From: Rahnella victoriana
GTDB taxonomy: Bacteria; Pseudomonadota; Gammaproteobacteria; Enterobacterales; Enterobacteriaceae
Direction: 5' to 3'
DNA length: 64,000 bases
NCBI RefSeq assembly: GCF_004330295.1
Contig: NZ_SJOJ01000004.1
Coordinates: 1 to 64,000, forward strand
Made by a program: the position numbers and the translations under genes
Shown here: one piece after another, positions 26,712 through 38,349 of the stretch
Layout: the number at the start of each line of letters is the position of its first letter
How positions within the stretch are numbered: position 1 is the first letter of the stretch
The notes under the pieces: generated by a model
What the model was told of the DNA's origin: nothing
Databases searched by the model: none
Seen by the model: the letters and a program-made list of their open reading frames with translations, nothing else

Positions 26712-27926
26712 TTACTGGCGGTAGGTTTCCAGGAAGCGGCCCAGTTTGTTGACGGCCATTTCCAGCTCATCAACGCGTGGCAGCGTCACGATACGCACAT
26801 GATCCGGATACGGCCAGTTAAAGGCTGAACCCTGAACCAGCAGTACTTTCTGCTGTAACAGCAGATCGAGTACCATTTTCTGATCGTCATGGATGTTGAA
26901 GCGTTTCGCGTCGATACGCGGGAACATATACAGCGCACCTTTCGGTTTCACACAGGACACGCCGGGGATCTCGTTAATCAGTTCCCATGCGCGGTCACGC
27001 TGTTCCACCAGACGTCCGCCCGGCTGAATAAACTCGCTGATGCTCTGATAGCCGCCCAGCGCAGTCTGAATCGCGTGCTGCATCGGCACGTTGGCGCACA
27101 GGCGCATGGACGCCAACATCTCCAGACCTTCGATATAGCCTTTCGCGTGTTTCTTCGGCCCGTTCAGCACCATCCAGCCCTGACGGAAACCCGCCACGCG
27201 GTAGGTTTTGGACAGACCGTTAAAGGTCACGGTCAGCAAATCCGGTGCCAGCGAGGCGATGGAAATATGCTGGGCTTCGTCGTACAGGATTTTGTCGTAA
27301 ATTTCGTCGGCAAAAATGATCAGATTGTGTTCGCGGGCGATGTCCACGATCTGCATCAGCAGTTCTTTGCTGTAGACCGCGCCGGTCGGGTTGTTCGGGT
27401 TGATGATCACAATGCCGCGGGTGCGTGGCGTGATTTTGTCACGAATATCGGCGATGTCGGGGAACCAGTCTGCCCCTTCATCACACAGATAATGCACCGC
27501 ATTGCCGCCCGACAGAGACACTGCCGCAGTCCACAACGGATAGTCAGGCGCCGGGACTAACATTTCGTCGCCGGTGTTGAGCAGCGCCTGCATAGACTGA
27601 ACGATCAGTTCGGAGACACCGTTGCCGATATAAATATCTTCTACCGTGATGTCGCGCATCTCGCGCGCCTGATAGTGCTGCATGATCGCTTTACGTGCAG
27701 AAAACAGGCCTTTTGAATCACAGTAGCCCTGGGCAGTAGGAAGGTTGCGGATGACATCGACCAGAATTTCATCAGGCGCATCAAAACCGAACGGGGCGGG
27801 GTTGCCGATGTTCAGCTTGAGGACTTTGTTTCCTTCTTCTTCCAGACGTTTTGCTTCTTTGAGCACCGGGCCGCGAATGTCGTAACAGACGTTGTCCAGT
27901 TTGTGGGATTTCTCAATCGGGGACAT
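26712..27926 (-). CDS. alaA: AlaA, glutamate-pyruvate aminotransferase
   Basis: AlaA (404 aa) is a class I PLP-dependent aminotransferase that makes L-alanine from pyruvate and glutamate. It has [12 protein letters not shown] near the N-terminus, [24 protein letters not shown] and the PLP-lysine motif [15 protein letters not shown]. Length is close to the 405 residues of E. coli AlaA (formerly YfbQ). It is divergent from lrhA across a long gap, as in E. coli. Confidence 0.96.
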   Translation of the reverse strand: MSPIEKSHKLDNVCYDIRGPVLKEAKRLEEEGNKVLKLNIGNPAPFGFDAPDEILVDVIRNLPTAQGYCDSKGLFSARKAIMQHYQAREMRDITVEDIYIGNGVSELIVQSMQALLNTGDEMLVPAPDYPLWTAAVSLSGGNAVHYLCDEGADWFPDIADIRDKITPRTRGIVIINPNNPTGAVYSKELLMQIVDIAREHNLIIFADEIYDKILYDEAQHISIASLAPDLLTVTFNGLSKTYRVAGFRQGWMVLNGPKKHAKGYIEGLEMLASMRLCANVPMQHAIQTALGGYQSISEFIQPGGRLVEQRDRAWELINEIPGVSCVKPKGALYMFPRIDAKRFNIHDDQKMVLDLLLQQKVLLVQGSAFNWPYPDHVRIVTLPRVDELEMAVNKLGRFLETYRQ

Positions 27927-28912
27927 GTAAATGGGAGCCTTTTGCAGTAAAGCCTGTTCTTCCCTGGTGCCGAGTGACCGTAGAACAGTGCGAAGGGCTC
28001 AATTTACTCCCCCACAGAGGGCATGAGAAGTGCCTTGCACCGTTTTGGTGAAAAACAGCAGTAAAGGAAGATGTGGTGGGGTTTTACCTCAGTCACGTTA
28101 TTCACTGGTGGTGTTTAATTCCGGTTAATGCCGTTTTCGTGTTTTTTTATTTTGTGATTGCGCGCTTTGCAATCAAAAAATTCACTGTTTTTGCTGTCCT
28201 ACCGGGATCCCCGGCTGACGCTTTGTCAGGCGCTTTTACCCGGAACATCATGAAAACTTACCAAAGCTCGACAAATTCTGAAAAAAAAATCGGCTAAGAT
28301 GTTTTTCCGATAAAAATGGGTAACAAGAATTAGTTTTATTTATCTAATGAGTGAGTATGAGTGCTGGATAAATGATCATACAGCAGGCGTTATCTGAAAG
28401 GTATTCGTTTAAGATTAAGTAAATGCTTTTCCAGCCTATATTTCACGTAACTGTTATAAACAAAATTTGAAGAAACGAGAAAAATCTTAATGTCCCTTTA
28501 ACTAAAAGATCTCCGTGGAATTGGTTATTCTTGTGACTCAATGAATTTACTGGATTATATTTTTACTTGCCCGCATTATTAATTAATTTAGCTTATGTTT
28601 TTATAGGCGTGCGTCAGGGAATGCAGGGGCATGCTGGCGCTCTGAGCGGGAAGGGGCCGCGGGTGGAACGGTTTGATGAGGGAGACTATATTAAATAAGG
28701 TGTACTAATCATTTAGTCTTCATGTGGAATTATTGTGCGCGTTTTTAATGCCCGGACGCTCACAATGACGAAAACTTTTGTGCACAAATATTTCTCAATT
28801 TCGGTTATCAAATGAGTGAGTATCCGCCATATCTGGTATTCTGCTTTTTGCGGGTACTTTGACGCACCATCAGGGTAGCTTGTTATTAGATTCTATAAAG
28901 TGAAGAAAAACT
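27927..28912. other. Long AT-rich region between alaA and lrhA
   Basis: This 986-bp gap has no gene I can support. A 74-codon GTG-initiated frame at 28073-28297 encodes a hydrophobic start but lacks a ribosome site and a recognisable family. The right 600 bp is strongly AT-rich and should hold the lrhA promoter and leader, with a TATTCT -10-like hexamer near 28837. The 13-bp sequence AATGAGTGAGTAT occurs twice, at 28346-28358 and 28811-28823. Confidence 0.5.
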
Positions 28913-29857
28913 ATGACAATTGCAAATCGTCCAATCCTCAATCTCGATCTTGACCTGTTGAGGACATTTGTAGCTGTTGCTGATTTAAATACGTTCGCTG
29001 CGGCTGCGGCTGCGGTGTGCCGTACTCAGTCGGCGGTCAGTCAACAAATGCAACGTCTAGAACAACTCGTTGGAAAAGAACTGTTTGCCAGACATGGACG
29101 CAATAAATTATTAACTGAACATGGTATTCAGTTATTGGGGTATGCACGCAAGATCCTTCGTTTTAATGATGAAGCCTGCACCTCTTTGATGTACAGCAAT
29201 GTCCAGGGTGGGATCACGATTGGTGCGTCAGACGATACGGCTGACACCATCTTGCCTTTCCTGCTCAGCCGTGTGACCTCGGTCTATCCCAAGTTGTCTA
29301 TCGATGTCCGCGTAAAACGCAGTCCTTTCATGTTGTCGATGCTGGAAAGTGAGGAAGTGGATCTGGCCATCACCACGATGACTAACACCGATCATCCGCA
29401 CATCGTTCTGCGCACTTCGCCAACATTGTGGTATTGCTCGGCTGATTTTGCGTATCCCTCCGGCGACAGTGTGCCGCTCGTCGTACTTGATGAGCCAAGC
29501 CCATATCGTTTAATGGCGATAGAGCATCTGAATCAGGCGGGGATCCCGTGGCGTATTGCCTACGTCGCCTCGACGTTATCGGCGATCCGTGCGGCAGTCC
29601 GTGCCGGGCTGGGGGTGACTGCGCGACCTATCGAAATGATGAGTCCGGAGTTGCGTGTGCTGGGCGAACAGGACGGTTTACCGCGCCTGCCGGATACACA
29701 ATATGTGCTGTACAAAAATGCCCGTAGCGAAAACGAACTGGCCATGGCGATTTTCAATGCTGTGGAGCAAGGGAATGATCCGTATTCTCTCAGTGCTTAC
29801 GGTCCGCGTCCTGCCGTGGATGACGATCAAGAGTTCCTGACGGATACACAAAGTTAA
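28913..29857 (+). CDS. lrhA: LrhA/HexA/PecT-type LysR regulator
   Basis: This 314-residue LysR-type regulator has the winged helix-turn-helix at about 12-71 ([20 protein letters not shown], then [15 protein letters not shown]) and a substrate-binding domain from about 95. It matches E. coli LrhA and plant-pathogen HexA/PecT, which repress flagellar genes through flhDC, fimbriae and exoenzymes, and influence RpoS. It sits directly upstream of nuo as in E. coli but does not regulate it as far as known. The start is the first ATG matching the family N-terminus. Confidence 0.95.
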   Translation: MTIANRPILNLDLDLLRTFVAVADLNTFAAAAAAVCRTQSAVSQQMQRLEQLVGKELFARHGRNKLLTEHGIQLLGYARKILRFNDEACTSLMYSNVQGGITIGASDDTADTILPFLLSRVTSVYPKLSIDVRVKRSPFMLSMLESEEVDLAITTMTNTDHPHIVLRTSPTLWYCSADFAYPSGDSVPLVVLDEPSPYRLMAIEHLNQAGIPWRIAYVASTLSAIRAAVRAGLGVTARPIEMMSPELRVLGEQDGLPRLPDTQYVLYKNARSENELAMAIFNAVEQGNDPYSLSAYGPRPAVDDDQEFLTDTQS

Positions 29858-30170
29858 GGCAATCCCCCGGCTTTACCTTCCGCCTGCGTATCACGGGGCG
29901 GGGGTAAAGGTTCCTACCTCTTTAGGGGTGAATAAGTGCTGTTTTTAAAGGTTCTGTTTACTATTCTTCCTAAAACCATTTTTTTCTGATGTTAACGCTT
30001 CTCGTTCCCCGCCATCACTGTCATCTTCGTCAATTATCACTTCACTAAATCACGTAAATATCAGCCTTTTTTCAGGTTAAAAAAAACCATCAATTTTTTC
30101 CGCAATTCGCTTGTCGTTTTTTGAAAATCAATAAAACTTGTTAAATGTGTGTCTTTTTTCTATCAAAATT

Positions 30171-30184
30171 GACAGAACTCTGAC
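30171..30184. promoter_or_regulatory. Dyad 1 upstream of nuo (TATCAAAATTGACA)
   Basis: This near-palindrome has the pattern T(A/G)TCAA-N2-TTGACA, one mismatch from symmetrical. It shares that pattern with the perfect dyad 214 bp downstream. Confidence 0.4.
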
Positions 30185-30380
30185 GTGGATCAAAAAAATA
30201 CCCCCATTAAGAGAGTGGAAGCGCTGTCTATTCCTGCGACAATAGGAAAGCTCGAAAGATGCCATAACTCCCATCACAGGCTCATGCTTTATCACAGTAT
30301 TTAACTGACACGATTTAGCTTAAGTACCGTCGCATGATATGTTAATTAAATGCTAAGCATGTAAACTAATGTGGAGATAC

Positions 30381-30400
30381 TTTTGTCAAAGTTGACAAAA
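30381..30400. promoter_or_regulatory. Dyad 2 upstream of nuo, perfect 9-bp arms
   Basis: TTTTGTCAAAGTTGACAAAA has 9-bp perfect arms around AG. It includes a TTGACA that could serve as a -35 hexamer, so a bound protein would cover the promoter. It lies 161 bp before nuoA. I do not recognise it as an ArcA, FNR, NarL or IHF consensus. Confidence 0.5.
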
Positions 30401-30560
30401 GGTTATAGAAAAGGGTAAAAAGCCCACAACAAATCACTGGCTTAATCCCTTGTTGAGCCGTGAACTGTGTGGTTTTTAATCCTTCCCTTGAATCGATGTG
30501 GTGCGCAAGCTGCCGACCTTACAGAGCAGATGCCAAAGTGCCACTTTTGATGAGTAAGCA

Positions 30561-31004
30561 ATGAGTATGTCAACAGCCACTGAAGTCATCGCTCAACACT
30601 GGGCGTTCGCCGTTTTTCTTATCGTCGCAATGGGCCTTTGCTGCCTGATGTTACTGGGCGCCGCGTTCCTCGGCGGGAGAGCCAGAGCGCGCTACAAAAA
30701 CACGCCTTTTGAATCCGGCATCGCCTCCGTCGGCACCGCCCGGCTGCGTCTTTCCGCTAAGTTCTATCTGGTCGCCATGTTCTTCGTCATTTTTGACGTT
30801 GAAGCCTTGTATCTCTATGCATGGTCAACGTCTATTCGCGAAAGCGGCTGGACCGGATTTGTAGAAGCCACCATTTTCATTTTGGTACTGCTGGCTGGTT
30901 TGTTCTATCTGGTGCGTATTGGCGCGCTCGACTGGACACCAACACGTTCGAAAGGACCTGTTAAACCAAGCCCGGCAATTAATACCAACAGTCACCCTCA
31001 GTAA
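30561..31004 (+). CDS. nuoA: NADH-quinone oxidoreductase subunit A
   Basis: NuoA (147 aa) is a three-helix membrane subunit of complex I near the quinone site. Hydrophobic spans lie at about 13-38, 68-90 and 98-118; the loop with [18 protein letters not shown] is the conserved switch region. Start [16 protein letters not shown] matches E. coli NuoA. It is the first gene of the nuoA-N operon; nuoB follows after 22 bp. Confidence 0.97.
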   Translation: MSMSTATEVIAQHWAFAVFLIVAMGLCCLMLLGAAFLGGRARARYKNTPFESGIASVGTARLRLSAKFYLVAMFFVIFDVEALYLYAWSTSIRESGWTGFVEATIFILVLLAGLFYLVRIGALDWTPTRSKGPVKPSPAINTNSHPQ

Positions 31005-31026
31005 GCAGTCATAGCGAGGCAATAAG

Positions 31027-31701
31027 ATGGACTATACGCTCACCCGCATAGACCCGGACGGTGAGAACGACCGTTACCCCCTGCAATCCCAGGAGGTCGT
31101 CGGTGATCCCCTTCAGGAACAGGTTAAGCGCAGCGTCTTTATGGGAAATCTCCAGGAGTCACTGCATGGCATGGTGAACTGGGGTCGTAAAAACTCCCTT
31201 TGGCCGTACAACTTCGGTCTTTCCTGCTGTTATGTCGAAATGGTGACGTCATTCACTGCGGTGCATGACGTTGCGCGTTTTGGCGCAGAAGTTCTGCGTG
31301 CTTCCCCACGTCAGGCTGACTTCATGGTGGTGGCGGGAACCTGCTTCACCAAAATGGCGCCGGTTATTCAGCGTTTATACGATCAGATGCTGGAACCTAA
31401 ATGGGTGATTTCGATGGGTGCCTGTGCGAATTCCGGCGGCATGTACGATATTTATTCTGTGGTGCAGGGCGTGGATAAATTCCTGCCTGTCGATGTGTAC
31501 ATCCCGGGATGTCCGCCGCGTCCGGAAGCCTATATGCAGGCTCTGCTGCTGTTGCAGGAATCCATTGGTAAAGAACGTCGCCCATTGTCATGGGTTGTTG
31601 GCGATCAGGGTGTTTACCGCGCGAATATGCAGTCTGAAAAAGAGCGTAAACGTGCTGAGCGTATTGCCGTGACAAATCTGCGTTCGCCGGACGAGATTTA
31701 A
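31027..31701 (+). CDS. nuoB: NADH-quinone oxidoreductase subunit B
   Basis: NuoB (224 aa) carries the terminal 4Fe-4S cluster N2, which reduces quinone. The four ligands lie in SCCYVEM (tandem cysteines), AGTCFTKM and [10 protein letters not shown]. It is a peripheral-arm subunit seated on the membrane arm. Length is near that of E. coli NuoB (220). Confidence 0.98.
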   Translation: MDYTLTRIDPDGENDRYPLQSQEVVGDPLQEQVKRSVFMGNLQESLHGMVNWGRKNSLWPYNFGLSCCYVEMVTSFTAVHDVARFGAEVLRASPRQADFMVVAGTCFTKMAPVIQRLYDQMLEPKWVISMGACANSGGMYDIYSVVQGVDKFLPVDVYIPGCPPRPEAYMQALLLLQESIGKERRPLSWVVGDQGVYRANMQSEKERKRAERIAVTNLRSPDEI

Positions 31702-31782
31702 CACTGCGGTCTGAGAGTCAACCCTGAGGGGTGAGTGTTCCCCCTTACGGCATAAATGACCATTTAGTGTGGTGAAAAAAAT

Positions 31783-33582
31783 ATGACAGATTTGACGACG
31801 CAAGATTCCGCCCTGCCAGCATGGCATACCCGTGATCATCTCGATGATCCGGTTATCGGCGAATTGCGTAACCGTTTTGGGCCAGAGGCCTTTACTGTCC
31901 AGGCAACCCGCACCGGAATTCCCGTGGTGTGGTTCAAGCGTGAACAGTTACTGGAAGCGATTACCTTTTTACGAAAACAGCCAAAACCTTACGTCATGCT
32001 TTTCGATTTGCATGGCTTTGATGAGCGTTTACGTACACACCGCGACGGTTTACCGGCTGCGGATTTTTCCGTTTTCTACCACCTGATCTCCGTCGAGCGT
32101 AACCGCGACATCATGATCAAAGTGGCGTTGTCAGAAAACGATCTTCATGTTCCGACGATCACCAAAGTGTTCCCGAACGCTAACTGGTACGAACGCGAAA
32201 CATGGGAAATGTTCGGTATTACCTTCGACGGCCATCCGCACCTGACGCGCATCATGATGCCGCAGACCTGGGAAGGGCATCCGCTGCGTAAAGACTATCC
32301 GGCGCGCGCCACCGAGTTCGATCCTTATGAGCTGACTAAGCAAAAAGAAGAACTCGAGATGGAATCGCTGACCTTCAAGCCGGAAGACTGGGGCATGAAG
32401 CGCGGTACCGATAACGAGGACTTTATGTTCCTCAACCTCGGTCCTAACCACCCGTCAGCGCATGGTGCATTCCGTATTATCCTGCAGCTGGATGGCGAAG
32501 AGATTGTCGACTGCGTGCCTGACGTCGGTTACCACCACCGTGGTGCGGAGAAAATGGGCGAGCGCCAGTCATGGCACAGCTACATTCCGTATACCGACCG
32601 TATCGAATATCTCGGCGGTTGTGTTAACGAAATGCCTTACGTGCTGGCTGTTGAAAAACTCGCCGGTATCGTGACGCCGGATCGCGTTAACACCATCCGT
32701 GTGATGCTGTCTGAACTGTTCCGTATCAACAGCCATCTGCTGTACATCTCTACGTTTATTCAGGACGTGGGTGCGATGACGCCGGTATTCTTCGCCTTTA
32801 CCGATCGTCAGAAAATTTACGATCTGGTGGAAGCGATCACCGGTTTCCGTATGCACCCGGCCTGGTTCCGTATCGGTGGCGTAGCGCATGACCTGCCGAA
32901 GGGCTGGGATCGTCTGCTGCGCGAGTTCCTTGACTGGATGCCAGCCCGTCTGGATTCCTACGTCAAAGCGGCGCTGAAAAACACCATTCTGATTGGCCGT
33001 TCCAAAGGCGTGGCCGCGTATAACGCCGACGACGCACTGGCCTGGGGCACCACCGGTGCTGGCCTGCGCGCGACGGGTATCCCGTTCGATGTGCGTAAAT
33101 GGCGTCCGTATTCAGGTTATGAAAACTTTGACTTTGAAGTGCCGACCGGTGATGGCGTCAGTGACTGCTATTCCCGCGTCATGCTGAAAGTGGAAGAACT
33201 TCGTCAGAGCCTGCGCATTCTGGAACAGTGCTACAAAAACATGCCGGAAGGCCCGTTCAAGGCGGATCACCCGCTGACCACGCCGCCACCGAAAGAGCGC
33301 ACGCTGCAACACATCGAGACCCTGATCACGCACTTCCTGCAAGTGTCGTGGGGGCCGGTCATGCCTGCACAAGAATCTTTCCAGATGGTTGAAGCAACCA
33401 AAGGGATCAACAGCTACTACCTGACCAGTGACGGCAGCACCATGAGCTACCGCACCCGTGTCCGTACGCCGAGCTTCCCGCATTTGCAGCAGATCCCGTC
33501 CGTAATCCGTGGCAGCCTGGTATCCGACCTGATCGTGTATCTGGGCAGTATCGATTTTGTAATGTCAGATGTGGACCGCTAA
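31783..33582 (+). CDS. nuoC: NADH-quinone oxidoreductase subunit C/D (fused)
   Basis: This 599-residue fusion has the 30-kDa NuoC domain at about 1-190, with [17 protein letters not shown] and the signature HPLRKDYP, and the 49-kDa NuoD domain from about 205, with [14 protein letters not shown] contributing the quinone-binding cavity. The fusion is typical of enterobacteria, with length near 600 in E. coli. An 81-bp gap precedes it and 2 bp separate it from nuoE. Confidence 0.98.
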   Translation: MTDLTTQDSALPAWHTRDHLDDPVIGELRNRFGPEAFTVQATRTGIPVVWFKREQLLEAITFLRKQPKPYVMLFDLHGFDERLRTHRDGLPAADFSVFYHLISVERNRDIMIKVALSENDLHVPTITKVFPNANWYERETWEMFGITFDGHPHLTRIMMPQTWEGHPLRKDYPARATEFDPYELTKQKEELEMESLTFKPEDWGMKRGTDNEDFMFLNLGPNHPSAHGAFRIILQLDGEEIVDCVPDVGYHHRGAEKMGERQSWHSYIPYTDRIEYLGGCVNEMPYVLAVEKLAGIVTPDRVNTIRVMLSELFRINSHLLYISTFIQDVGAMTPVFFAFTDRQKIYDLVEAITGFRMHPAWFRIGGVAHDLPKGWDRLLREFLDWMPARLDSYVKAALKNTILIGRSKGVAAYNADDALAWGTTGAGLRATGIPFDVRKWRPYSGYENFDFEVPTGDGVSDCYSRVMLKVEELRQSLRILEQCYKNMPEGPFKADHPLTTPPPKERTLQHIETLITHFLQVSWGPVMPAQESFQMVEATKGINSYYLTSDGSTMSYRTRVRTPSFPHLQQIPSVIRGSLVSDLIVYLGSIDFVMSDVDR

Positions 33583-33584
33583 CG

Positions 33585-34121
33585 ATGACAGATATCAATA
33601 AAGACTCAGAAGTTCAGTACATCAACGTCAGCGAGCCTGTTGCGCCGCCGGTGTTCGTGCTGAGCGACGCTGAACGTGAAGCGATTGAGCACGAAAAACA
33701 TCACTACGAGGATGCCCGTGCGGCCTCTATCGAAGCGTTGAAAATCGTGCAAAAAGCGCGTGGCTGGGTGCCGGACGGCGCTATCTACGCGATCTCCGAT
33801 GTTCTGGGCATTCCTGCCAGCGACGTTGAAGGTGTGGCGACATTCTACAGCCAGATCTTCCGTCAGCCGGTGGGCCGCCATGTGATCCGTTACTGTGACA
33901 GCGTGGTGTGTCACATCACCGGTTATCAGGGGATCCAGGCCGCGCTGGAACAACAGTTGCACATCAAGCCGGGCCAGACGACCGAAGACGGACGTTTTAC
34001 CCTGCTGCCGACCTGCTGCCTCGGTAACTGTGACAAAGGCCCGTCAATGATGATTGACGAGGACACGCACAGCCACCTGACGCCAGAAGCGATCGGCCAG
34101 CTACTGGAGCGCTACGCATGA
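33585..34121 (+). CDS. nuoE: NADH-quinone oxidoreductase subunit E
   Basis: NuoE (178 aa) is the 24-kDa thioredoxin-fold subunit with 2Fe-2S cluster N1a. Ligands are in YCDSVVC and [12 protein letters not shown]. It forms the NADH-dehydrogenase module with NuoF and NuoG. Its stop overlaps the nuoF start (ATGA, 34118-34121). Confidence 0.97.
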   Translation: MTDINKDSEVQYINVSEPVAPPVFVLSDAEREAIEHEKHHYEDARAASIEALKIVQKARGWVPDGAIYAISDVLGIPASDVEGVATFYSQIFRQPVGRHVIRYCDSVVCHITGYQGIQAALEQQLHIKPGQTTEDGRFTLLPTCCLGNCDKGPSMMIDEDTHSHLTPEAIGQLLERYA

Positions 34122-35479
34122 CATACACCCCTCGACACATCGAACGTACACCGGAAATGCATCCGCTGACCTGGCGTATGCGTGACGACAAACAACCTGT
34201 CTGGTTCGACGAATACCGCAGCAAAAACGGTTACGTCGGTGCAGAGAAAGCCCTGAAAAGCATGGCTCAGGAAGAAATCGTCAATCTGGTGAAAGACGCG
34301 GGCCTGAAAGGGCGCGGCGGCGCAGGTTTCTCCACCGGTCTGAAGTGGAGCCTGATGCCGAAAGACGAAAGCATGAATATCCGCTATCTGCTGTGTAATG
34401 CCGATGAAATGGAACCGGGTACCTATAAAGACCGCATGCTGATGGAACAGATGCCGCACCTGCTGGTGGAAGGCATGCTGATCTCCGCGTTTGCGCTGAA
34501 ATCTTACCGTGGCTACATCTTCCTGCGTGGTGAGTACATCGAAGCTGCGGTGAACCTGCGTCGTGCGATTGCGGAAGCCACGGAAGCGGGTCTGCTGGGT
34601 AAAAATATTCTCGGCACCGGGTTTGATTTTGAACTGATTGTTCACACCGGCGCAGGGCGTTACATCTGTGGTGAAGAAACCGCCCTGATCAACTCGCTGG
34701 AAGGCCGCCGTGCTAACCCGCGTTCCAAGCCACCGTTCCCGGCCTCCGCCGGTGCCTGGGGTAAACCGACCTGTGTTAACAACGTCGAAACCCTGTGTAA
34801 CGTGCCCGCGATCCTTGAGCATGGTGTGGACTGGTACAAAGGCATGTCTGCAGGCAAAAGTGAAGATGCCGGCACCAAACTGATGGGCTTCTCCGGCCGG
34901 GTAAAAAATCCGGGCGTCTGGGAGCTGCCGTTTGGGACTACCGCACGTGAAATTCTTGAAGACTATGCCGGTGGCATGCGCGATGGCCTGAAATTTAAAG
35001 CCTGGCAGCCGGGCGGGGCAGGGACTGACTTCCTGACCGCCGATCATCTGGATCTGCCGATGGACTTTGCCAGCATTGGTAAAGCCGGCAGCCGTCTGGG
35101 GACCGCACTGGCGATGGCCGTCGACCATGAAATCGGTATGGTTCCGCTGGTGCGTAACCTGGAAGAGTTCTTCTCCCGCGAATCTTGTGGCTGGTGTACA
35201 CCGTGCCGCGATGGTTTGCCGTGGAGTGTGAAGATCCTGCGCGCGCTGGAACGTGGTGAAGGCCAGCCGGGTGATATCGAAACGCTCGAACAGCTTTGCC
35301 GCCAGCTTGGCCCTGGCAAAACCTTCTGCGCACACGCGCCGGGTGCCGTGGAGCCATTGCAGAGTGCGATTAAATATTTCCGGGAAGAGTTTGAGGCGGG
35401 TATCGCCAAGCAGCATTACAACAACGCGCGTGCGATTGCAGGCATTCAGCCAAACAATCTGCTGAAAGAGCGTTGGTAG
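34118..35479 (+). CDS. nuoF: NADH-quinone oxidoreductase subunit F
   Basis: NuoF (453 aa) binds NADH, FMN and 4Fe-4S cluster N3. The nucleotide loop is [13 protein letters not shown] near residue 67, followed by [13 protein letters not shown]; cluster ligands are [12 protein letters not shown] and a later cysteine in KTFCAHAP. It is the electron entry point of complex I. A 134-bp non-coding gap separates it from nuoG, larger than elsewhere in the operon. Confidence 0.98.
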   Translation: MTYTPRHIERTPEMHPLTWRMRDDKQPVWFDEYRSKNGYVGAEKALKSMAQEEIVNLVKDAGLKGRGGAGFSTGLKWSLMPKDESMNIRYLLCNADEMEPGTYKDRMLMEQMPHLLVEGMLISAFALKSYRGYIFLRGEYIEAAVNLRRAIAEATEAGLLGKNILGTGFDFELIVHTGAGRYICGEETALINSLEGRRANPRSKPPFPASAGAWGKPTCVNNVETLCNVPAILEHGVDWYKGMSAGKSEDAGTKLMGFSGRVKNPGVWELPFGTTAREILEDYAGGMRDGLKFKAWQPGGAGTDFLTADHLDLPMDFASIGKAGSRLGTALAMAVDHEIGMVPLVRNLEEFFSRESCGWCTPCRDGLPWSVKILRALERGEGQPGDIETLEQLCRQLGPGKTFCAHAPGAVEPLQSAIKYFREEFEAGIAKQHYNNARAIAGIQPNNLLKERW

Positions 35480-35613
35480 TGAAGGCAACAGGCAGCGGAC
35501 GTGAGCCCGCTGTGCGCGAATTCCCGGAACAAGGGACGCGCTGTCGAATGATATACGCCAACCCGGCAAGAATTTTTGATTAACGCCCGCCGTCAGGTGG
35601 GCCACGTGGAAGC

Positions 35614-38349
35614 ATGCTGACTATGGCTACGATTCATGTAGACGGCAAAGAATACGACGTAGACGGAGCGGACAACCTGTTACAGGCTTGCCTCTCTCTC
35701 GGCCTCGATATTCCTTATTTTTGCTGGCATCCGGCGCTGGGAAGCGTCGGCGCTTGCCGCCAATGTGCGGTTAAGCAATACCAAAACGCGGAAGACACGC
35801 GCGGTCGTCTGGTGATGTCTTGTATGACACCTGCGTCTGATGGCACCTTCATTTCCATCGACGACGGCGAAGCGAAAGAATTCCGTGAAAGCGTCGTGGA
35901 ATGGCTGATGACCAACCATCCGCACGACTGTCCGGTGTGTGAGGAAGGCGGTAACTGTCACCTGCAGGATATGACAGTGATGACCGGCCACAGTATGCGC
36001 CGTTACCGCTTCACCAAACGTACCCATAACAACCAGGATCTCGGCCCGTTCATCTCTCATGAAATGAACCGCTGTATCGCCTGTTACCGCTGTGTCCGTT
36101 ACTACAAGGATTACGCGGACGGCACCGATCTGGGCGTTTATGGCGCACACGACAACGTCTATTTCGGTCGTCCGGAAGATGGCCCGCTGGAAAGCGAGTT
36201 CTCCGGCAACCTGGTAGAAGTGTGTCCGACCGGCGTATTCACCGATAAAACGCACTCCGAACGCTATAACCGTAAATGGGACATGCAGTTTGCGCCAAGC
36301 ATCTGTCAGCAATGTTCTGTGGGCTGTAACACCAGCCCGGGCGAGCGTTACGGCGAACTGCGTCGTATCGAAAACCGTTATAACGGTACCGTAAACCACT
36401 ACTTCCTGTGTGACCGTGGCCGTTTCGGCTATGGCTACGTGAACCTGAAAGATCGTCCGAAGAAACCCCTGCAACTGCGTGGTAACGACTGGATCGAACT
36501 TAACGCTGAACAGGCGATGCAGGGCGCGGCAGACATTATCCGTCAGGCGAAGAAAACCATCGGTATCGGTTCTCCGCGTGCCAGCCTGGAAAGCAACTTT
36601 GCCCTGCGCGAACTGGTGGGAGCCGAAAACTTCTACACCGGGATTAACGCGGCAGAGCAGGGACGTCTGCAACTGATGCTGAACATTCTGCGTAACAGCG
36701 GTGTACGTACACCGGCGCTGCGCGAAATTGAAGATTACGATGCGGTTCTGGTGCTGGGTGAAGATTTAACCCAGACCGGTGCACGTATCGCGCTGTCTGT
36801 GCGTCAGGCCGTAAAAGGCAAAGCGCGCGCGATGGCGGCGGCTCAGCGTGTTGCTGACTGGCAAATCGCCGCTGTACAGAACATCGGCCAGCATGCCAAA
36901 CATCCGCTGTTTATCACTAACGTGGATAACACCAAACTCGACGATATCGCGGCATACAATTACCGCGCACCGGTCGATGAGCAGGCGCGTTTCGGCTTTG
37001 CTATCGCCCATGCGCTGGATAATTCTGCGCCAGCCGTCAGCGATCTGTCTGAGGGTCTGAACAAGAAAATCGACGTGATCGTGCAGGCGCTGACCGGTGC
37101 CCGCAAGCCGTTGATCATAACCGGAACCAGTGCCGGTTCTGACGCGATTATCGAAGCAGCCGCGAATATCGCCAAAGCGCTGAAAGGCGCAGGCAGTGAT
37201 GTCGGCATTACCTTCGTGGCTTCTGCGGCAAACAGCATCGGTCTTTCGATGATTGGTGGCGGCTCGCTGGACGAAGCACTGGAATTGCTGACCCGTGGCG
37301 AAGCCGACAGCGCGATCGTGATGGAAAATGACCTTTATCGTCAGGCGCCTGAAGCGAAAGTTGATGCGGCATTAGCGAATGTGCAGAACCTGCTGGTCGT
37401 TGACCATCAGCGTACGCGCATTATGGATAAAGCCAGCCTGATCCTGCCTGCGGCAAGCTTCGCAGAAAGCGACGGTACGCTGGTCAATCAGGAAGGCCGC
37501 GCCCAGCGCTTCTTCCAGGTTTACGATCCGGCATACTACGACACTACTGTGACCATGCTGGAAAGCTGGCGCTGGATGCACTCGCTGCATTCCACCATCA
37601 ACAGCCGCCATGTTGACTGGACGCAGCTGGATCACGTCATTGAAGCCTGCGTTGAAGCACTGCCACAGCTGAAAGGAATGGTAGAAGCTGCGCCAAACGC
37701 CAGCTTCCGTATCCGTGGTCAGAAACTGGCGCGTTCTCCGGCACGTTCCAGTGGTCGTACCGCCATGCGCGCGAACATCAGCGTTCATGAACCGCGTCAG
37801 CCGCAAGATAAAGACACCATGTTTGCCTTCTCAATGGAAGGGAACAACAGCCCGACAGCCAACCGCAATCAGGTGCCATTCGCCTGGGCGCCGGGCTGGA
37901 ACTCACCACAAGCCTGGAACAAATTCCAGAGTGAAGTCGGCGGCAGTCTGCGCCATGGTGATCCCGGTGTGCGTTTGATTGAAGCAGGTGCGGGGACACT
38001 CGATTACTTCACCACTATTCCGGCTGCCTTTACTGCGCAGAGCGATAACTGGCGTGTTGCGCCTTATTATCACCTGTTCGGCAGCGAAGAAATGACACAG
38101 CGCTCTAAGGTGATCCAGCAACGTATGCCACAGGCGTATGTGATGGTTAACCCGGCAGATGCTGCGCAATTAGGGGTGAATGCAGGTTCTCAGGTGGAAT
38201 TCACCTGTGCCGGTCAGACCCTCAGATTGCCGGTTCGTCTGAGTGAAACATTGAGTCAGGGCCAGGTTGGCCTGCCGCTGGGCTTGCCGGGTATTCCGCC
38301 GGTGCTGGTTGGCGCAACGGTTGAAAATCTGCGGGAGGCAGCACAATGA
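35614..38349 (+). CDS. nuoG: NADH-quinone oxidoreductase subunit G
   Basis: NuoG (911 aa) is the largest peripheral subunit, carrying 2Fe-2S N1b ([18 protein letters not shown]), 4Fe-4S N5 ([14 protein letters not shown]), N4 ([14 protein letters not shown]) and the extra N7 cluster (CQQCSVGC), followed by a molybdopterin-oxidoreductase-like domain without cofactor. ATG 35614 (MLTMATIHV) is listed; ATG 35623 (MATIHV) is equally possible and matches the processed E. coli N-terminus. The stop overlaps nuoH. Confidence 0.97.
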   Translation: MLTMATIHVDGKEYDVDGADNLLQACLSLGLDIPYFCWHPALGSVGACRQCAVKQYQNAEDTRGRLVMSCMTPASDGTFISIDDGEAKEFRESVVEWLMTNHPHDCPVCEEGGNCHLQDMTVMTGHSMRRYRFTKRTHNNQDLGPFISHEMNRCIACYRCVRYYKDYADGTDLGVYGAHDNVYFGRPEDGPLESEFSGNLVEVCPTGVFTDKTHSERYNRKWDMQFAPSICQQCSVGCNTSPGERYGELRRIENRYNGTVNHYFLCDRGRFGYGYVNLKDRPKKPLQLRGNDWIELNAEQAMQGAADIIRQAKKTIGIGSPRASLESNFALRELVGAENFYTGINAAEQGRLQLMLNILRNSGVRTPALREIEDYDAVLVLGEDLTQTGARIALSVRQAVKGKARAMAAAQRVADWQIAAVQNIGQHAKHPLFITNVDNTKLDDIAAYNYRAPVDEQARFGFAIAHALDNSAPAVSDLSEGLNKKIDVIVQALTGARKPLIITGTSAGSDAIIEAAANIAKALKGAGSDVGITFVASAANSIGLSMIGGGSLDEALELLTRGEADSAIVMENDLYRQAPEAKVDAALANVQNLLVVDHQRTRIMDKASLILPAASFAESDGTLVNQEGRAQRFFQVYDPAYYDTTVTMLESWRWMHSLHSTINSRHVDWTQLDHVIEACVEALPQLKGMVEAAPNASFRIRGQKLARSPARSSGRTAMRANISVHEPRQPQDKDTMFAFSMEGNNSPTANRNQVPFAWAPGWNSPQAWNKFQSEVGGSLRHGDPGVRLIEAGAGTLDYFTTIPAAFTAQSDNWRVAPYYHLFGSEEMTQRSKVIQQRMPQAYVMVNPADAAQLGVNAGSQVEFTCAGQTLRLPVRLSETLSQGQVGLPLGLPGIPPVLVGATVENLREAAQ

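Larger units (their letters stand above)
29858..30560 (+). promoter_or_regulatory. nuo promoter region
   Basis: This 703-bp gap contains no credible gene. A weak hairpin (CTTTACC/GGTAAAG, 29871-29909) could end lrhA. The rest is AT-rich and is expected to hold the long-leader nuo promoters. A possible sigma-70 promoter is TTGACA at 30393-30398 with TAAAAA at 30416-30421, spacing 17. Two related dyads are listed separately. Confidence 0.5.

Noticed and set aside
28073-28297. 74-codon frame with hydrophobic start upstream of lrhA
   Set aside because: GTG start without a ribosome site, composition like the surrounding AT-rich DNA, and no known family; kept only as part of the intergenic description.
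28406-28422. TTTAAGATTAAGTAA as a possible RcsAB box for lrhA
   Set aside because: Only the left half fits the consensus; the right half lacks the TC and the terminal match.
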